64,000 nt of DNA, taken from NCBI RefSeq assembly GCF_014200175.1, contig NZ_JACHBD010000001.1:806001-870000 (forward strand), written 5' to 3'. This document shows, piece after piece, positions 36,722 through 45,121 of this stretch (its first letter is position 1; every line of letters starts with the position of its first letter). The DNA is from Rhizobium lentis. GTDB taxonomy: Bacteria; Pseudomonadota; Alphaproteobacteria; Rhizobiales; Rhizobiaceae. The position numbers and the translations under genes are program-made. A model generated the notes under the pieces. It saw only the letters and a list, made by a program, of their open reading frames with translations, made no database searches and was not told the DNA's origin.

Positions 36722-37632
36722 GCCTCCTTGACGACTTTGACGCGGATGCCATGGGCCTTTTCGCCCTCCGGCTCCACATGAATGGCTATTTTGGCGCCCT
36801 CATGCACTGTCCTGATGGCATCCTCAAGGCGGTCGCATATATCATGCGCCTGCCGCACGGACATAGTCCCCGGCACCACCATGTGAAAATCGATGAAGGT
36901 GACGGTACCCGCCCGCCTGGTCTTCAGATCATGCACGCCGATCGAGCCCGCCGCATGGGTGGCAATCGCCTGCTTGATCGCCTCCTCCTCCTGCGGCTCG
37001 ACCGCCTGGTCCATCAGGCCGCCGATCGATTGCGAGATCACCTTCCAGCCCTGATAGAGAATGTTGACGGCGACGAGAATGGCAAGCACCGGATCGAAGA
37101 TCGCATAACCGGTCGCCAGCGCCAGCAGCAGGCCGGCGAGCACGCCGATCGAGGTCACCACGTCGGACATGATATGCTGGCCGTCCGCCGCCAGGGCCGC
37201 CGAGCGATGTTTGCGGCCCGCCCGGATCAGCAGCCGCGCCCAGACCGCGTTGATAATGCCGGCCGCGAAATTGATCGCAAGGCCGAGGACCGGCGCATCG
37301 AGCATGCGCGGTTCGGAGAGATAGCCGATCGCTTCGTTGACGATCAGCAGGGCAGCGACGACGATCAGCACGCCTTCCGTGACGGCAGAGAGGTATTCCG
37401 CCTTATGATGGCCGAAGGGATGGTCGTGATCGGCCGGCTTCTGCGCATAGCGGATGACGAAGAAGGCGAGGAAGGCGGCGACGACGTTGACCGTCGATTC
37501 AAGCCCGTCCGACAGCAGCGCCACCGAGCCGGTCACCCACCAAGCCACCATCTTCAGCCCCATGACGCCGAGCGACAGCGGAATCCCCCACATCGCCAGC
37601 TTTCGAACCGTAAGATCGCCGTCGTCGCTCAT
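36718..37632 (-). CDS. Cation diffusion facilitator (CDF) metal transporter
   Basis: 304 residues with about six membrane helices. Metal-site Asp residues are in [12 protein letters not shown] (helix 2) and [17 protein letters not shown] (helix 5); [14 protein letters not shown] is the usual His-rich loop, and the C-terminal domain is cytoplasmic. It effluxes divalent metal against protons; the residues alone do not tell Zn, Fe or Mn. AGGAGG five bases upstream fixes ATG 37632. Confidence 0.9.
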   Translation of the reverse strand: MSDDGDLTVRKLAMWGIPLSLGVMGLKMVAWWVTGSVALLSDGLESTVNVVAAFLAFFVIRYAQKPADHDHPFGHHKAEYLSAVTEGVLIVVAALLIVNEAIGYLSEPRMLDAPVLGLAINFAAGIINAVWARLLIRAGRKHRSAALAADGQHIMSDVVTSIGVLAGLLLALATGYAIFDPVLAILVAVNILYQGWKVISQSIGGLMDQAVEPQEEEAIKQAIATHAAGSIGVHDLKTRRAGTVTFIDFHMVVPGTMSVRQAHDICDRLEDAIRTVHEGAKIAIHVEPEGEKAHGIRVKVVKEA

Positions 37633-37817
37633 ATCGTCCTCCTGCGGTTGCGAATGAATTGCAGGGTCCAAGCCATTGAAACGCAAAACCGCCCACGCGA
37701 ATGTCGCGCAGGCGGTCCAGTTGAGGGTGATATGGGCGATGTTTCAGGATTTGTCAAAAAGAATGACGCGTCCTTCACAGCTGTTGCCGCCGGAGACGCG
37801 AATTCGGCTTCAGCTCA

Positions 37818-37928
37818 AGAGCATGATGCCGAAAAGTGTGAGCGGTTTTCCGACGACATCAGCTCTAGTTCTTTAATTTAGAACAGGATTCAGATTTTAG
37901 GCCGATCGGGCCTGAAATCATACTGTTC
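37818..37928. repeat. RIME-like intergenic palindromic repeat, family 1, copy 2
   Basis: Second copy of the element at 406-520: AGAGCATGATGCCGAAAAGT opens it and the AGAACAGGATT palindrome closes it at 37928. Its right half overlaps the 3' end of the gene at 37865-38596. Confidence 0.8.
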
Positions 37929-38596
37929 AAGGGAGCGGGATCGGCGACAGGCTGCGGCCAGCGCAGGAGAGCGGCCTGCCCGGCCGGCGTCAGCGCGTAG
38001 ACGCCCTTCTCCCTGCGCTCGAACCATCCGTAGACATTGTCGAGCAGGATCCGGCCTGCATTGGGTGTAAGCGCCTTCATATCCCGCGGCCGCGCCACGC
38101 CCTGGTCGAGCGCCGCCGCGCAGAGCAGCGCCTGCTGACGATAGGCGGTCATGATCGGCGCCCGTGAGCCGCCGCCGACAGCGGGATCGCCGCGACGGCG
38201 CTGGTGCTCCTTCACCAGACGCGTGCGCCGCTTCGGGTTGGTGCGCGGCATCGGCGAGACGGAACTGACGATGACGCTGACCTCGCCGCCATCCGAGACG
38301 CCGAGCATCCCGATCCCGAGCCGCCTGCAGAGGTCGCGGTAGCGCTTGTCGGCTTCCCGCCCGCGCCCCTTGGCCGAAACCCGCGCCGCGATCCAGACTT
38401 CATCGCTCATAGCGGCCCGGTCGACGGCCTGGAGCAGCAGTTCGAGATTGAAGGAGAGCTTGAGTTCGCACACGACCACGATCTGCGGCTCACCATCGCT
38501 CAGCCCCACGAGATCGCAGCCGCCGACCTCACCCTTGACGACATAACCGGCCGCCTCCAGGAATGCTTTGACCGGCAGGTAGAGCGACGTCTCCAT
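37865..38596 (-). CDS. DUF2161-type PD-(D/E)XK-like protein
   Basis: 243 residues. The N-terminal 100 residues look like a restriction-endonuclease fold: GGCDLVGLSDGEPQIVVVCE followed by LKLS gives the Asp...Glu-X-Lys core. The middle is basic and the end resembles a small winged helix (AGRILLDNVYGWFERREKGV). The last 21 residues (from LNSMISGPIG to the stop at 37865) are encoded by the dispersed repeat copy, so the native C-terminus was probably replaced. Function unknown; nuclease activity is inferred from fold only. Confidence 0.78.
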   Translation of the reverse strand: METSLYLPVKAFLEAAGYVVKGEVGGCDLVGLSDGEPQIVVVCELKLSFNLELLLQAVDRAAMSDEVWIAARVSAKGRGREADKRYRDLCRRLGIGMLGVSDGGEVSVIVSSVSPMPRTNPKRRTRLVKEHQRRRGDPAVGGGSRAPIMTAYRQQALLCAAALDQGVARPRDMKALTPNAGRILLDNVYGWFERREKGVYALTPAGQAALLRWPQPVADPAPLNSMISGPIGLKSESCSKLKN

Positions 38597-38610
38597 GGGA
38601 AAATCACGCC

Positions 38611-38850
38611 TCAGGCGGCGTTGAGATCGGCAATCTCGCCATATCGGGCAAGCAGTCGCGGCGAGGTCATGTCGCCGGTTTCCTCGTCGACGATCACGGC
38701 ATAGGCCGCAACGCCGACGAAACGCTCGGCCATCGCCGAAGCGATCTTTTCCGCGCTGACGGCATTCGATGCCTGACGCATTTCGCCGGGCATGAGATTG
38801 CCGCGGTTTTTGCGGTAAGGAAGGACGATGAACTTCTCGGCATTGGCCAC
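38611..38850 (-). CDS. Small hypothetical protein
   Basis: 79 residues from GTG 38850, which has GGGAA about eight bases upstream. It reads MANAEKFIVLPYRKNRGNLMP... and has no recognised domain; FIVLPYRKNRGNL followed by a mixed helix/strand pattern looks like a compact fold. The frame is open further upstream, but that part crosses the hairpin after trpE(G) and is not coding in appearance. It lies between trpE(G) and the DUF2161 gene, 14 bases from the latter, on the same strand. Confidence 0.6.
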   Translation of the reverse strand: MANAEKFIVLPYRKNRGNLMPGEMRQASNAVSAEKIASAMAERFVGVAAYAVIVDEETGDMTSPRLLARYGEIADLNAA

Positions 38851-38910
38851 GGTGATAATTCCCGGTTGATCGTTCCGGAAATGTTCTGATTTGCCAGAAG
38901 AAGTCAACCC

Positions 38911-38934
38911 GCCCTTCCCGCTGGCGGGAAGGGC
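38911..38934 (-). terminator. Hairpin after trpE(G)
   Basis: Perfect arms GCCCTTCCCGC and GCGGGAAGGGC, two-base loop, 15 bases beyond the trpE(G) stop. The following bases (GGGTTGACTT) lack a T run, so read-through into the small gene downstream is possible. Confidence 0.55.
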
Positions 38935-38948
38935 AAACAGAATGGCCG

Positions 38949-41138
38949 TCAAGCAGCCTTGGTCTTCACCTTGCGCGCCAGATGCGCCACGACATTCTCG
39001 ATCATCCGCATGCCGGCATCGCCGCCGAGCGTCATGATCGATTCCGGATGGAACTGCACAGCGGCGATCGGCTCCTTGGCATGTTCGATGCCCATGATCG
39101 TGCCGTCCTCGCTCTCTGCCGTGATGATGAACTCAGCCGGCAGCGTCGAAGGATCGGCGAAGATCGAGTGGTAGCGGCCGACCGTCACCTCCCTGGCGAG
39201 ACCGGAGAAGACGATGCCCGGCTCCAGCACGCGGATGCGCGAGGGCTTGCCGTGCATCGGCAGCGCCAGATGGCGCAGTTCCCCGCCATAGGCCTCGGCG
39301 AGCGCCTGCAGGCCGAGGCAGACGCCGAAGATCGGCAGGTTGCGGGCCCGCGCCTTCTTGATCGTCGCCTTGCAGTCGAAATCCTTCGGCGTTCCGGGCC
39401 CGGGCGACAGCACGACCAGATCCGGATTCAACCGGTCGAAAATCTCCTCCGGCACCGGCGTGCGCACGGTCGAAACCGTCGCCCCCGTCTGGCGGAAGTA
39501 ATTGGCGAGCGTATGGACGAAACTGTCCTCATGGTCGATCAGAAGGATGCTGACGCCCTTGCCGACGCTTGCGACGTCGCGCTGGATCTTGCCGGAATTG
39601 CCGGTCTTGGCGTCTCGGATGGCGGAAAGCATGGCAGAGGCCTTCAATTCGGTTTCGGCTTCTTCTTCCTCCGGAATGGAGTCGTTGAGCAGCGTTGCGC
39701 CGGCGCGCACCTCGGCGATACCGTCCTTGATGCGCACGGTGCGCAGCGTCAGGCCGGTGTTCATGTCGCCGTTGAAGCCGACCATGCCGATTGCCCCACC
39801 ATACCATGCACGCGGGCTCTTTTCATGGCTCTCGATGAAGCGCATCGCCCAGAGCTTCGGCGCGCCGGTGACGGTGACCGCCCAGGCGTGGCTGAGGAAA
39901 CCGTCGAAGGCGTCCATGTCGTCGCGCAGCCGACCCTCGATATGATCGACGGTATGAATGAGGCGCGAATACATCTCGATCTGCCGGCGGCCGATAACCT
40001 TGACGGAACCCGGCTCGCACACGCGGCTTTTGTCGTTGCGGTCGACGTCCGAGCACATGGTCAGCTCGGACTCGTCCTTCTTGGAATTCAAAAGCTTCAG
40101 GATCTGCTCGCTATCGGCGATCGGATCGTCGCCACGCTTGATCGTCCCCGAAATCGGGCAGGTCTCGATACGGCGGCCGGAGACACGCACGAACATTTCG
40201 GGCGAGGCCCCGACCAGATATTCCTGATTGCCGAGATTGATGAAGAAGGAATAGGGCGACGGATTGATCGCCTTCAGCCGCTTGGAAATGTCGGAAGGCT
40301 TGCTTTCGCAGCGCTCCATGAATTTCTGCCCGGGCACGACCTCGAAGAGGTCGCCCTTGCGGAAGCTTTCCTTGGCCTTGGTGACGAGTTCGGCATATTC
40401 GCCGGGCCGATGATCGCTCTTCGGCGGAATGGCATCCGTGTGTTTGAAAGGCTCCGGCGCGATCTGCTCGGCCTTGCCCTCAGTCGACACGCCGCCTTTC
40501 TCGAAATCGTAGCGGTCGATCCAGGCTTTCGCGGCGTAATTATCGACGACCAAGATCTCATCCGGCAGGTAAAGCACCATGTCGCGCTGGTCGGAGGGAC
40601 GCTTCAGCTTCAGATCGATCGCGTCGAACTGGAAGGCGATGTCGTAGCCGAAGGCGCCGTAAAGCCCGAGGCTCGCATCGGCCTGCGAATAGAAGAGGTC
40701 GGTCACGGCGCGCAGCACGGTGAAGACCGTCGGCATCTTCGAACGCTCCTCCTCGGTGAACACCCGGTCCGGCGTCTTGACGGAGAGGTCGAGGCGGCGG
40801 GCGGAGGCAGCGCCGAGCACGAGGTCGGGCACCGTCCGCAACCGTTCGGTCACGAACCCGAGAAGCACCTCGCCGCGTTCGTTATAGGCTTCGATCCAGA
40901 CGTCGCGCCCGAAGGAGGAGATGCCGAGCGGCGGATCGACGACGGCGGTGTCCCAGCGCGTATAGCGGCCCGGATATTCGTAGTTCGATGAAAACACCGC
41001 GCCGCGGCGCTCGTCGAGCTTGTCGACATAGGAAGAGACCGCATCGCTGTAGGGGATCGCCCGCCGCTGCCGCGTGACCGATATCCCGCCCTTGGTCTCG
41101 TAAATTTCCGCACCATCATCCCGCAGGATCGTTACCAT
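38949..41138 (-). CDS. trpE(G): Anthranilate synthase, fused large and amidotransferase subunits
   Basis: 729 residues. The TrpE part covers roughly 1-510 ([20 protein letters not shown] near its end), and the TrpG amidotransferase the last 200 ([16 protein letters not shown] with the nucleophile Cys, [11 protein letters not shown] with His and Glu). It makes anthranilate from chorismate and glutamine. A single fused protein is usual for rhizobia. The 5' region has a Trp-rich leader and terminator (41181-41334), so expression is probably set by attenuation. Confidence 0.97.
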   Translation of the reverse strand: MVTILRDDGAEIYETKGGISVTRQRRAIPYSDAVSSYVDKLDERRGAVFSSNYEYPGRYTRWDTAVVDPPLGISSFGRDVWIEAYNERGEVLLGFVTERLRTVPDLVLGAASARRLDLSVKTPDRVFTEEERSKMPTVFTVLRAVTDLFYSQADASLGLYGAFGYDIAFQFDAIDLKLKRPSDQRDMVLYLPDEILVVDNYAAKAWIDRYDFEKGGVSTEGKAEQIAPEPFKHTDAIPPKSDHRPGEYAELVTKAKESFRKGDLFEVVPGQKFMERCESKPSDISKRLKAINPSPYSFFINLGNQEYLVGASPEMFVRVSGRRIETCPISGTIKRGDDPIADSEQILKLLNSKKDESELTMCSDVDRNDKSRVCEPGSVKVIGRRQIEMYSRLIHTVDHIEGRLRDDMDAFDGFLSHAWAVTVTGAPKLWAMRFIESHEKSPRAWYGGAIGMVGFNGDMNTGLTLRTVRIKDGIAEVRAGATLLNDSIPEEEEAETELKASAMLSAIRDAKTGNSGKIQRDVASVGKGVSILLIDHEDSFVHTLANYFRQTGATVSTVRTPVPEEIFDRLNPDLVVLSPGPGTPKDFDCKATIKKARARNLPIFGVCLGLQALAEAYGGELRHLALPMHGKPSRIRVLEPGIVFSGLAREVTVGRYHSIFADPSTLPAEFIITAESEDGTIMGIEHAKEPIAAVQFHPESIMTLGGDAGMRMIENVVAHLARKVKTKAA

Positions 41139-41180
41139 AATTCCACTCCGTTATCGGGGCCCGGACGACAGGCGGCGATA

Positions 41181-41214
41181 AAACAAAAAAGCCGCCTCGA
41201 AGTTTCGGGCGGCT
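41181..41214 (-). terminator. trpE(G) attenuator terminator
   Basis: Arms AGCCGCC and GGCGGCT with a CGAA/TTCG inner stem; read leftwards it is followed by TTTTTTGTTTT. The GGCGGC just after the leader stop (41249-41254 region) can pair instead with the GCCGCC of the 5' arm, giving an antiterminator. Confidence 0.88.
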
Positions 41215-41254
41215 CACTCGTCGTCGTCTTTGGACACGATTGGTCGAGGCCGCC

Positions 41255-41299
41255 TTAGCGAGCCCACCACCAAACAGCGATGTTCAAGGACTTGATCAT
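41255..41299 (-). CDS. trpL: trp leader peptide
   Basis: 14 codons, MIKSLNIAVWWWAR, with three consecutive Trp codons just before the stop at 41255-41257. It closely resembles the rhizobial trpL peptide. When Trp-tRNA is short the ribosome stalls on the Trp codons and prevents the terminator at 41181-41214 from forming. No ribosome site is visible and the -10 of the promoter ends six bases before the ATG, so it is probably leaderless. Confidence 0.93.
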   Translation of the reverse strand: MIKSLNIAVWWWAR

Positions 41300-41305
41300 G
41301 GAAAA

Positions 41306-41334
41306 TTGTTAGCCTGAGATCAGCCGCCGCGCAA
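41306..41334 (-). promoter_or_regulatory. Promoter of the trp leader transcript
   Basis: On the minus strand TTGCGC (41329-41334), 17-base spacer and TAACAA (41306-41311), then six bases to the ATG of trpL. Confidence 0.65.
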
Positions 41335-41352
41335 GAGGCGATCGCACGAATG

Positions 41353-41377
41353 AAAAGGGCGGCCCGAAAGCCGCCCC
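41353..41377 (-). terminator. Terminator of the TonB-receptor gene
   Basis: Arms GGGCGGC and GCCGCCC around a six-base loop, with a TTTT run downstream when read leftwards; 26 bases after the receptor stop. Confidence 0.75.
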
Positions 41378-41403
41378 TCCCCAGCCTTGAAGGCATGACT
41401 GGC

Positions 41404-43662
41404 TCAGAAGGTCTTGGTGAGCGAGACCTTGAATGTGCGGCCCGGCTCGGAATACCACTCCCGCGGCTGCGACGCGGTCGCCGAGCTGAGATTGACGTCG
41501 CGCACGGCGAGCGCGTTGTAGTGCTCCTGGTCGAAGATGTTGTAGACACCAGCTTGGACGCGCAGGCCCGGCAGCTCTTCCGGTGTCCACCAGCCGGTCA
41601 AATCGACGATGGCATAACCAGGCGCATCGAAGGTCGTGTCGGCGGTGTTGGTGATTGGTGTATCGAGGTGATCGGTCAGCATACCGGACGAAAGCGTCGA
41701 GGAAAGATCGAAGCCGAAAGTCTCATTGCTCCAGCCGCCGCCGACGATCGCCTTGAACGGCGCCACCGAGCGCAGGCGCTGCGTCGTCTCTTCGTTCCTG
41801 CCATAGGCATAGGCAAGCGAAGCATGCAGATTGATGCCGCTGTTGAACGTCTTTGCTGCACTGGCTTCAATGCCGGAGATCGTGGCCGCAGCCACGTTCG
41901 TATAATTGAACTCCGTGAAACCGGTTGAGTCGACGCTCGTCACCGTCTCGATGAAGTTCTGATAACGGGTATGGAAAGCCGCGACCCTGCCGGTAAAATC
42001 GCCCGTGTCGAAATTGGCGCCGACTTCGATGCCGCGGCCGATTTCCGGTTCCAGATCGGGATTGCCGAGCTGGGCGTAGCGGCCCGTGGGGTTGTAGAAG
42101 CGGCTATAGAGCTCGTCGACGGTGGGCGCACGGAAGCCGACCGCCAGCTGCATATAGAGCTCGACATCAGGCGTCAGATCGTATGTCGCAAGGATCTTCG
42201 GCGACAGGGCGGCTTCCGTCCGGTCGCGAAGATCGCCGAAGCGGGCAAGACCGGTATTGTTGGCAAAACCGCCGCCGGTCGAGGGGTCGTAGTTGAACCA
42301 GTCGAAGCGGAAACCGGGCGTCAGCGTGAAGCCGGTATTGCCGATCTCGATCTTGTCTTCGACCACTAGCCCAAGGGTCTGGCTGTCCACATTAGGAACT
42401 TCCGCCTGATTGTTCAGCGTTGGGCAAGTCGTCGACGTGGGGCACAGAGCCCAGCTATATTGGCTCCAGCTGGAGACGCCGACGTCAAGGCCGACGCGAA
42501 CGGAGTGGCTGAGACCGGAATATTCGAAATCCTTCGTCGCGATGCCGCTGAAGCCCCAGGTTTCGTTTTCGACCTCGTTGTTGCGGCCATAGGCAACATT
42601 GGCGGTCGTACGGCCCCCGCTGCCCGCTTCCTTCTTCAAATCCTGCCAATAAAGCGTGGCACGCGCGCTGCTGAAGAACGCGTCGGAAGACTGCGCTTCA
42701 TAATCATAGTCGAGCGATATGCGATCGCGGTCACGCTGTTCGCGACCGTCATAATTGTCGATCATGAAGTTGCGCGGGCTGGTTCCCCCCTGAAGGTGGC
42801 GCAGGTCGGTTTCCAGGTCGCGGCGGAACCGTTCCGCCGTCAAGCCGATGCGATGACCGCCTTCCAGCTCCTGGCGAAGTTTGAAAAGCAGGTTGTTCTG
42901 GTCGAAATCAGCCGGGTTCGCCTCGGTGCGAAGAGCGCCGTAAACATCATTGTTGCCCATGTTTGCCCGCTCATGGCCTTTGCGGTAGCCGCCCTGGAAT
43001 AGGATCGAGGTGCTGCCGATCTTCTTGGCGGCGGCGGCCGAACCGGAGAGGCTGCGGTCTTCGCTGTCATAGGTCGACTTGACGATCGCGCCCCAGTCAC
43101 GATCCTCAGGGATCAGATCCTCCGGTTCCAGCGTATTGAGAACGAGGGCGCCGCCGAGCATGCCCGAACCGCCCTTGCTCGAATCCGCGCCGCGCACGAT
43201 ATCGAGCGAAGACAGCGAATCGAAATCGAAAGTGTCGCCGCCGCCATTGGCGTTGGCAGGCGCAAAAGCACCCTGGCGCGAGCTGTTCGAGATGTAAGGG
43301 ATCGGAATCCCGTCGATCGTCGTCAGGATGCGAGCGCCGGAAAGGCCGCGCAGGTTAAAGCCCGCATCGGCGCGCGAATAGTTGACGCCTGCATCGACGC
43401 TGCGGCCGATGTCGTCGTAATTGGTGACCTGCTTCTCTTCCAGCTGCTTCTGGGTGATCTCTGTCGCGAGCGGCGTATCGGCAACACTGCCCGGCGCCAC
43501 GCGCTTGCCCTTGACGACGATCTTCTGCAGGACGGTGCTGTCATCCGCCGTCGCTTCCGGCGTGGTGACCGGAGCGCTCTGCGCGAAAGACTGCGAAACA
43601 GGAAGAACAGCTGCAACTGCCGTGCAAACCATTAGAACCGAGCGCCAATGCCGGACGATCAT
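41404..43662 (-). CDS. TonB-dependent outer-membrane receptor (haem/haemoglobin receptor type)
   Basis: 752 residues. Signal peptide of about 27 residues, a plug domain (TEITQKQLEEKQVTNYDDIG, GFNLRGLSGARILTTIDGI), a beta barrel and a C-terminal Phe (SLTKTF). The barrel has GFRAPTVDELYSRF and GNPDLEPE, the FRAP/NPNL boxes of haemoglobin/transferrin receptors, but no His between them, where haem receptors usually carry one. It probably imports an iron compound with TonB. The iron-box promoter at 43789-43803 supports this. Ligand not certain. Confidence 0.88.
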   Translation of the reverse strand: MIVRHWRSVLMVCTAVAAVLPVSQSFAQSAPVTTPEATADDSTVLQKIVVKGKRVAPGSVADTPLATEITQKQLEEKQVTNYDDIGRSVDAGVNYSRADAGFNLRGLSGARILTTIDGIPIPYISNSSRQGAFAPANANGGGDTFDFDSLSSLDIVRGADSSKGGSGMLGGALVLNTLEPEDLIPEDRDWGAIVKSTYDSEDRSLSGSAAAAKKIGSTSILFQGGYRKGHERANMGNNDVYGALRTEANPADFDQNNLLFKLRQELEGGHRIGLTAERFRRDLETDLRHLQGGTSPRNFMIDNYDGREQRDRDRISLDYDYEAQSSDAFFSSARATLYWQDLKKEAGSGGRTTANVAYGRNNEVENETWGFSGIATKDFEYSGLSHSVRVGLDVGVSSWSQYSWALCPTSTTCPTLNNQAEVPNVDSQTLGLVVEDKIEIGNTGFTLTPGFRFDWFNYDPSTGGGFANNTGLARFGDLRDRTEAALSPKILATYDLTPDVELYMQLAVGFRAPTVDELYSRFYNPTGRYAQLGNPDLEPEIGRGIEVGANFDTGDFTGRVAAFHTRYQNFIETVTSVDSTGFTEFNYTNVAAATISGIEASAAKTFNSGINLHASLAYAYGRNEETTQRLRSVAPFKAIVGGGWSNETFGFDLSSTLSSGMLTDHLDTPITNTADTTFDAPGYAIVDLTGWWTPEELPGLRVQAGVYNIFDQEHYNALAVRDVNLSSATASQPREWYSEPGRTFKVSLTKTF

Positions 43663-43788
43663 AACCTACCCTCTCATGATGATTACCGGGCTGGCTGGTC
43701 GTGGCGCGTCGAACGCTCGATGGGCTGGCTGGGCTATTGCGGATAAGACGGAGCAGAAATCCGCCTTCTTTTTGCCGCTTAAAAAACA

Positions 43789-43803
43789 TGAGAATGATTG
43801 TCA
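43789..43803 (-). promoter_or_regulatory. IRO-type (RirA) iron box over the receptor promoter
   Basis: TGA, nine bases, TCA, the IRO consensus used by RirA in rhizobia. On the minus strand it overlaps a perfect -35 TTGACA (43799-43804), with a -10-like TAAGCG 17 bases on. A repressor bound here would block the promoter when iron is plentiful. Confidence 0.7.
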
Positions 43804-43827
43804 ACATAAACGACTGGTTTATGTTGA
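43801..43827. promoter_or_regulatory. Perfect inverted repeat next to the iron box
   Basis: Arms TCAACATAAA and TTTATGTTGA (10 bases, perfect) around a seven-base centre. It shares its first three bases with the iron box and lies just upstream of the -35. It could be an operator for a second regulator; it is upstream of the predicted transcript start, so an RNA hairpin in the receptor mRNA is less likely. Confidence 0.6.
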
Positions 43828-43934
43828 AGCTTGTTTTCAAGTTTTTAATGATCTTCCAGGACGTTGCGCAATTGCAACGAAACCCGCCATAGTGCGTTAT
43901 CCCTTCTGCTATCGACACCAGGGAATAGGATGCG

Positions 43935-44891
43935 TTGAGAAAACTTTCGATACTGGCAATCCTTCTCGCCGCTACCGCCTTTCTTGCTGGCGCCCGCCTG
44001 CCCCCGCATGGTCCTTTACCCCAACCTCGCCCCGACACCGGGGCTGCGACCAGTCCTACTCCGCTTCCCGACAAGACTGAGCCGCCCGCGTCGGCGGATG
44101 TGCCGGCGCCGCAGCCGAAGCCCGATGTGAAGGAGCCATCGGCGCCCCAAACCGAACACGGAAAGTCCGAACCGGCAAAGCCCGAACAAGCAAAGCCGGA
44201 GCGGGCAGAACCGATGCAAGGCCCGCCGCTGCCGCCGGGCGGGCTAAAAAGCCCGCAGACGCCGGCGGAAGAGAACAAGCCGCCTGCCGAGCAGACGCTC
44301 GAGGAACAACATCTGACGATCGAACCCGAAAGCGACTCCGAACACGCAGAATGCACAGCCGCACTCCGAGCCTTGGGCGCCGTCTTCAAGGACACGCCGC
44401 GCATCGACGACGGCAACGGCTGTGGCATCGACAAACCGATCATCGTCTCCGAAGCCCTGCCCGGCATTGCGCTCAAGCCGGAGGCGACAATCCGCTGCCC
44501 GGCGGCACTCGCCCTCGCCCGCTGGCTGAAAGAGAGCGTCATCCCGGCCGCCTCCGCTGCCCTGCCGGAACAGGGGCGCCTCACGACCGTCAACCAGGCA
44601 ACATCCTATATGTGCCGTCTGCGCAACGGCGCTGAAACCGGCAAGATCTCCGAGCATGCCCGCGGCAATGCCATCGACATTGCAAGCTTCCATTTCGAGA
44701 AAGGCGAGGACGTCGCCGTCCGCGCCCGCCGCGAGGACCCGACGTTGACCGGCGCCTTCCAGCGTACCGTCAGCGCCGCCGGCTGCATCTATTTCACCAC
44801 CGTGCTGGACCCCGAAAGCGACGCCGCCCACGAGACCCATTTCCATCTCGATGTGATGGATAGGAAGGGCGGCTATCGTTATTGTCATTGA
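43935..44891 (+). CDS. Exported extensin-like protein
   Basis: 318 residues from TTG 43935, as the nearby ATG 43930 meets a stop at once. Signal peptide about 19 residues; residues 22-110 are rich in Pro, Glu and Lys. The C-terminal 180 residues are an extensin-like domain with GCGIDKPI, SEHARGNAIDIASF and HETHFHLDVM; the His/Asp pattern looks like that of VanY/M15 peptidases, so binding or cutting of cell wall peptides is possible. Divergent to the TonB receptor, 272 bases apart. Confidence 0.82.
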   Translation: MRKLSILAILLAATAFLAGARLPPHGPLPQPRPDTGAATSPTPLPDKTEPPASADVPAPQPKPDVKEPSAPQTEHGKSEPAKPEQAKPERAEPMQGPPLPPGGLKSPQTPAEENKPPAEQTLEEQHLTIEPESDSEHAECTAALRALGAVFKDTPRIDDGNGCGIDKPIIVSEALPGIALKPEATIRCPAALALARWLKESVIPAASAALPEQGRLTTVNQATSYMCRLRNGAETGKISEHARGNAIDIASFHFEKGEDVAVRARREDPTLTGAFQRTVSAAGCIYFTTVLDPESDAAHETHFHLDVMDRKGGYRYCH

Positions 44892-44901
44892 TCATTTAGT
44901 G

Positions 44902-45079
44902 CCCCTCATCCTGGACGAGCCCTCTTCCCGTAAAAATGGGGCGAGGGGACGTGCCCCGCGAGAGGTAGATCTGAACGGAGAGCCCGCGGCATATCCCCTT
45001 CGCCCCGCAAGCGGGGGTCCGAAGGACGGGTCGAGGCGCGTGGCTCGACCCGGGTCGGTGCCGGCAGGCGGATGAGGGG
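44902..45079. repeat. REP-like element bounded by inverted CCCCTCATCC ends, copy 2
   Basis: Opens with CCCCTCATCC and closes with GTGCCGGCAGGCGGATGAGG, the inverse of the copy at 30907-31008. The interior has several GC-rich inverted repeats (for example around CGCCCCGCAAGCGGGGG). It fills the space between the extensin-like gene and fhs. Confidence 0.65.
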
Positions 45080-45121
45080 CTGGTCGCGCGAATCTCGTGA
45101 ATTGGGGTGTCACACGCCGGA

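Noticed and set aside
38982..40991. 669-codon open frame opposite trpE(G)
   Set aside because: It is the shadow of a GC-rich gene: no ribosome site, no domain, Arg/His/Gly-rich composition.
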